From positions 53,920 to 117,919 of the forward strand of contig NW_005179140.1 of NCBI RefSeq assembly GCF_000350225.1: a stretch of 64,000 bases of DNA. The letters are read 5' to 3'. This document shows, piece after piece, positions 61,893-64,000 of this stretch (positions are counted from its first letter, which is position 1; every line of letters starts with the position of its first letter). Both the position numbers and the translations under genes were made by a program. This stretch comes from Chondrus crispus (Eukaryota; Rhodophyta; Florideophyceae; Gigartinales; Gigartinaceae). The notes under the pieces were generated by a model. The model saw only the letters and a list, made by a program, of their open reading frames with translations. It had not been told where the DNA came from and did not search any database.

Positions 61893-63174
61893 ATGCAATG
61901 GACGAAAGAAGAAATCAAAATACAGTAAAGAAAAAGAGAAGAAGAGGGTCGAGATGTTGGTAGTTGTGTGTGTGAGAATGAAAATGCCATGCGCAAAGAA
62001 GTTCAAGTAGTGAAGCAGTGTTTAGGTTGGAAAGTGTCGCGAGACGGCATTTGCTGTCCTTACTGCATGATGGTCAGATGGGCGGGCCCATCTGTGACGG
62101 ACCAAGCACGCCAACAGCGGCTAGTTGGTGGCGACTACGGTGTTGAGCAGACGGTAGGTGCAACGAGGAGCTTCATTACAGGCGTCTGCAGTGGCAGCAA
62201 CAGTAATTAAAGTTAGCTCGCAATGGTGTGTTGAAGGTTGTTGACCTGTGCGTAATCAGCGGTGGTTTGAGATTGTAAAACTTGGCAGTGGCGTGGGTTT
62301 GCTATTGCAAAGAGTTTCGAGACTCTCACAGCGTGGATGTCTGATTCGTCAGTTGCGTGCGTATGCGTTAACGAGTTGGCGTTAACAGCAAGTTGGCACC
62401 AAGTTGCAATGGAAAGCCGAAGAAACAGGGGTCATCTATTGGTGCGCCAGATTTCGTCGCGTGTACTCAAGTTGTGAGAGAGAAATGGTTGTGGGGAAGG
62501 ATTTTGGTTATGTACCGCGGTGTATGTACCGTACGGTGCTTGTTTCCAAGTGTTAGGATTACTGTACAGGAAGAACAGGACGGGCTTTCCAGATGCGGCG
62601 TTCCGAATACGCCAATGCGGATGTGGTAACAAGGCAGCAACAAGGTAGTATGAATACCTTTTCCTGTGCTGTACGACTCTTTTGTCGACACGTGGATTAC
62701 TGAGGCCTGGAACAAGAAGGAACAAGAATCACGGAATATATATATGCCATGGGAATGCATCAAGACTGCAAAACCAAGAGGTGCTCTACCGTGCATAACG
62801 CGAGGCTGTTGTCAGAAGGGCGTTGGTGGTTGAGGAGGGGTAAAAAGTTGGACTCCTTTACATTAATCAGTGTTCATGGGTGGGGGTTGATGGGGTTTTT
62901 GGTGTTAACGAATGTGTCAACCCTTGGGGGAGGAACAAGGTGATGTCAGGGCGACTGTAAGAAGATTGATAGTTGATAGGTTAGATACAACGCAGGAGAA
63001 GGGATGGGAAGGCATGCAGACACAAAAAAAGTGGTGTAGTGTAGACTAGAATTGACACAAATACAAGTGTGAATCGGGGGACTCCGTACGTACACTCCTT
63101 TACTGAACTTTACTGCAGAGGCTGGAGAGAGGAGGGGAATATTTATTCGTGGGGATTAGGCAAAAGGAGGTGAT
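61893..63174. other. Gene-free stretch
   Basis: No frame on either strand shows domain or coding character; the longest (62432-62725, minus) is of ordinary random length. ATATATAT occurs at about 62737-62744. Confidence 0.4.
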
Positions 63175-63420
63175 GGGAAGCGGGAGGAAGTCTGCGACGG
63201 AGAGGAGGCGTTTTAAGCTGGCAAGCACCTGCGGGTAAACGGGGAAGCGGGAGGAAAGTTCGCGACAGAGAGGAGGCGTTTTAAGTTATAAACTGGCAGG
63301 CAACTGCGGGTAAACGGGGAAGCGGGAGGAAGTCTGCGACAGAGAGGAGGCGTTTTAAGTTATAAACTGGCAAGCAACTGCGGGTAAAGGTTAAACCCAA
63401 GGTTAAACGGGGAAGCGGAA
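63175..63420. repeat. Minisatellite, three ~66-76 bp units
   Basis: Units start near 63175, 63241 and 63317 with GGGAAGCGGGAGGAA and share GAGAGGAGGCGTTTTAAG and AACTGCGGGTAAA; units 2 and 3 add TTATAAACTGGCA. A partial fourth start lies at ~63408. Confidence 0.85.
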
Positions 63421-64000
63421 CGAGTGACAAATTAAGGAAATTGATTTGGCACGGCGGGAGAGGAGGCTCCAGTTGAAGACTCGAGAGCGAGGGTGCCGCC
63501 CGCTATGCCGCCTCCCGCCGGGACGCGACGCTGATGGAGCCGCTGCAGGGCTGGAGGTGTGAGAACCCGCCGTCGTGCGAGCGGTAAAGACTTTTACCTT
63601 TACCCATCTTGGGGCACGCGGCGCGGAGCGGATGGGAGCGTCCGGGGAGGCCGCACTGTTTACAGCCGCGATTCCACGCCACAGCGCAGCCGGTGCCACG
63701 CAAGCGGGCGTCTTGCGACGAGGTAACGAGCGCGGGCTGTTGTGTTTCTGTTTCTCAAGCGTGCGACGCGGTGTGGCGAGGGCGGGCTGTTGTGTTCCTG
63801 TTCTCAAGCCATTGGGTCACCGAGATTAGCGCAGTGACATCAACGCCATCCTCGAACCGGCGCCTTGTGTCTCAAGGCCCTGCTACCGTTGCTGCCGCGC
63901 ATGGCTGTACCGCCTGCTCAACTATTCTTCGAAGGGTAATTATATCTACCCATCGTCCGACCTCCACTCTCCCCTGGGAATCGACATCTTGGGGAATGAT
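63421..64000. other. GC-rich window end, no supported gene
   Basis: Short open frames occur on both strands without recognisable domains. A diverged direct repeat of GCGGGCTGTTGTGTT with CTGTTTCTCAAGC lies at about 63732-63810. Coding sequence could begin beyond the right edge. Confidence 0.35.

Noticed and set aside
61598..61996. Minus-strand frame with a duplicated peptide
   Set aside because: It simply follows the 132-bp tandem hairpin repeat; no start context or domain.
1..64000. tRNA or rRNA genes
   Set aside because: I looked for T-loop motifs such as GGTTCGAATCC with flanking stems and found none that fold; a tRNA search program would be decisive.

Overview
The window is eukaryotic nuclear DNA. 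The best guess is a red alga of the compact florideophyte type. The support is: mostly single-exon genes with a few short GT-AG introns, a plant/algal-type ERV-thioredoxin fusion, a plant-style protoporphyrinogen oxidase, an Argonaute, and Copia elements whose proteins look like the GalEa/PyRE-type elements known from red algae and crustaceans. No rRNA, plastid gene or species marker is present, so the assignment is an inference.

About three quarters of the window (1 to ~45.8 kb) is transposon and duplication territory. A minus-strand Ty3/gypsy element (1-3477) shows its 5' LTR and a broken gag. It lies next to an integrase/chromodomain remnant (3736-4389) with a long non-coding tail. Into that tail a complete gypsy element (6850-12513) has inserted, with two 463-bp LTRs and a GCTCG target duplication. 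After a cluster of perfect hairpins (13736-13938) comes Copia copy 1 (leader ~14.3 kb, polyprotein 15941-20629, 3' LTR 20759-21072), which has no 5' LTR. A 2.4-kb pogo/Tigger-like DNA transposon (21486-23885) follows. Then comes an NLR-type gene (24357-27827) with a helical N-terminus, an NB-ARC ATPase and near-identical 129-bp WD40 repeats. Its repeat array is broken, and part of its 3' end is duplicated ~1.9 kb downstream. Copia copy 2 (31842-45809, polyprotein 33392-38194) carries Copia copy 3 (38381-45633, polyprotein 40495-45324) nested inside its 3' LTR. The nesting is proven by the split LTR and a CTCTG target duplication.

From ~46 to 61 kb the sequence is ordinary gene space: an ERV/thioredoxin membrane protein of the early secretory pathway (46408-47751, +), a GID8-like CTLH-complex subunit (48292-49286, +, three exons), protoporphyrinogen oxidase (49966-51408, -), tubulin-folding cofactor D (52323-56196, +, three exons), a Gfo/Idh/MocA oxidoreductase (56280-57386, -) and a slicer-type Argonaute (58405-61137, +). 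These are unrelated housekeeping genes with individual promoters. PPOX and TBCD share a divergent promoter region with a 28-bp-arm inverted repeat. The last 2.9 kb has no convincing gene but holds two tandem repeat loci, one built of perfect hairpins.

The most interesting signals are: (1) a chain of hairpins in the 5' leaders of all three Copia copies, with compensatory base changes between the two Copia families; (2) an algal NLR whose WD40 repeats look like the fast-evolving fungal HNWD recognition genes; (3) a young gypsy element whose whole gag-pol-chromodomain reading frame lies in one phase, interrupted by four stop codons and no frameshift.
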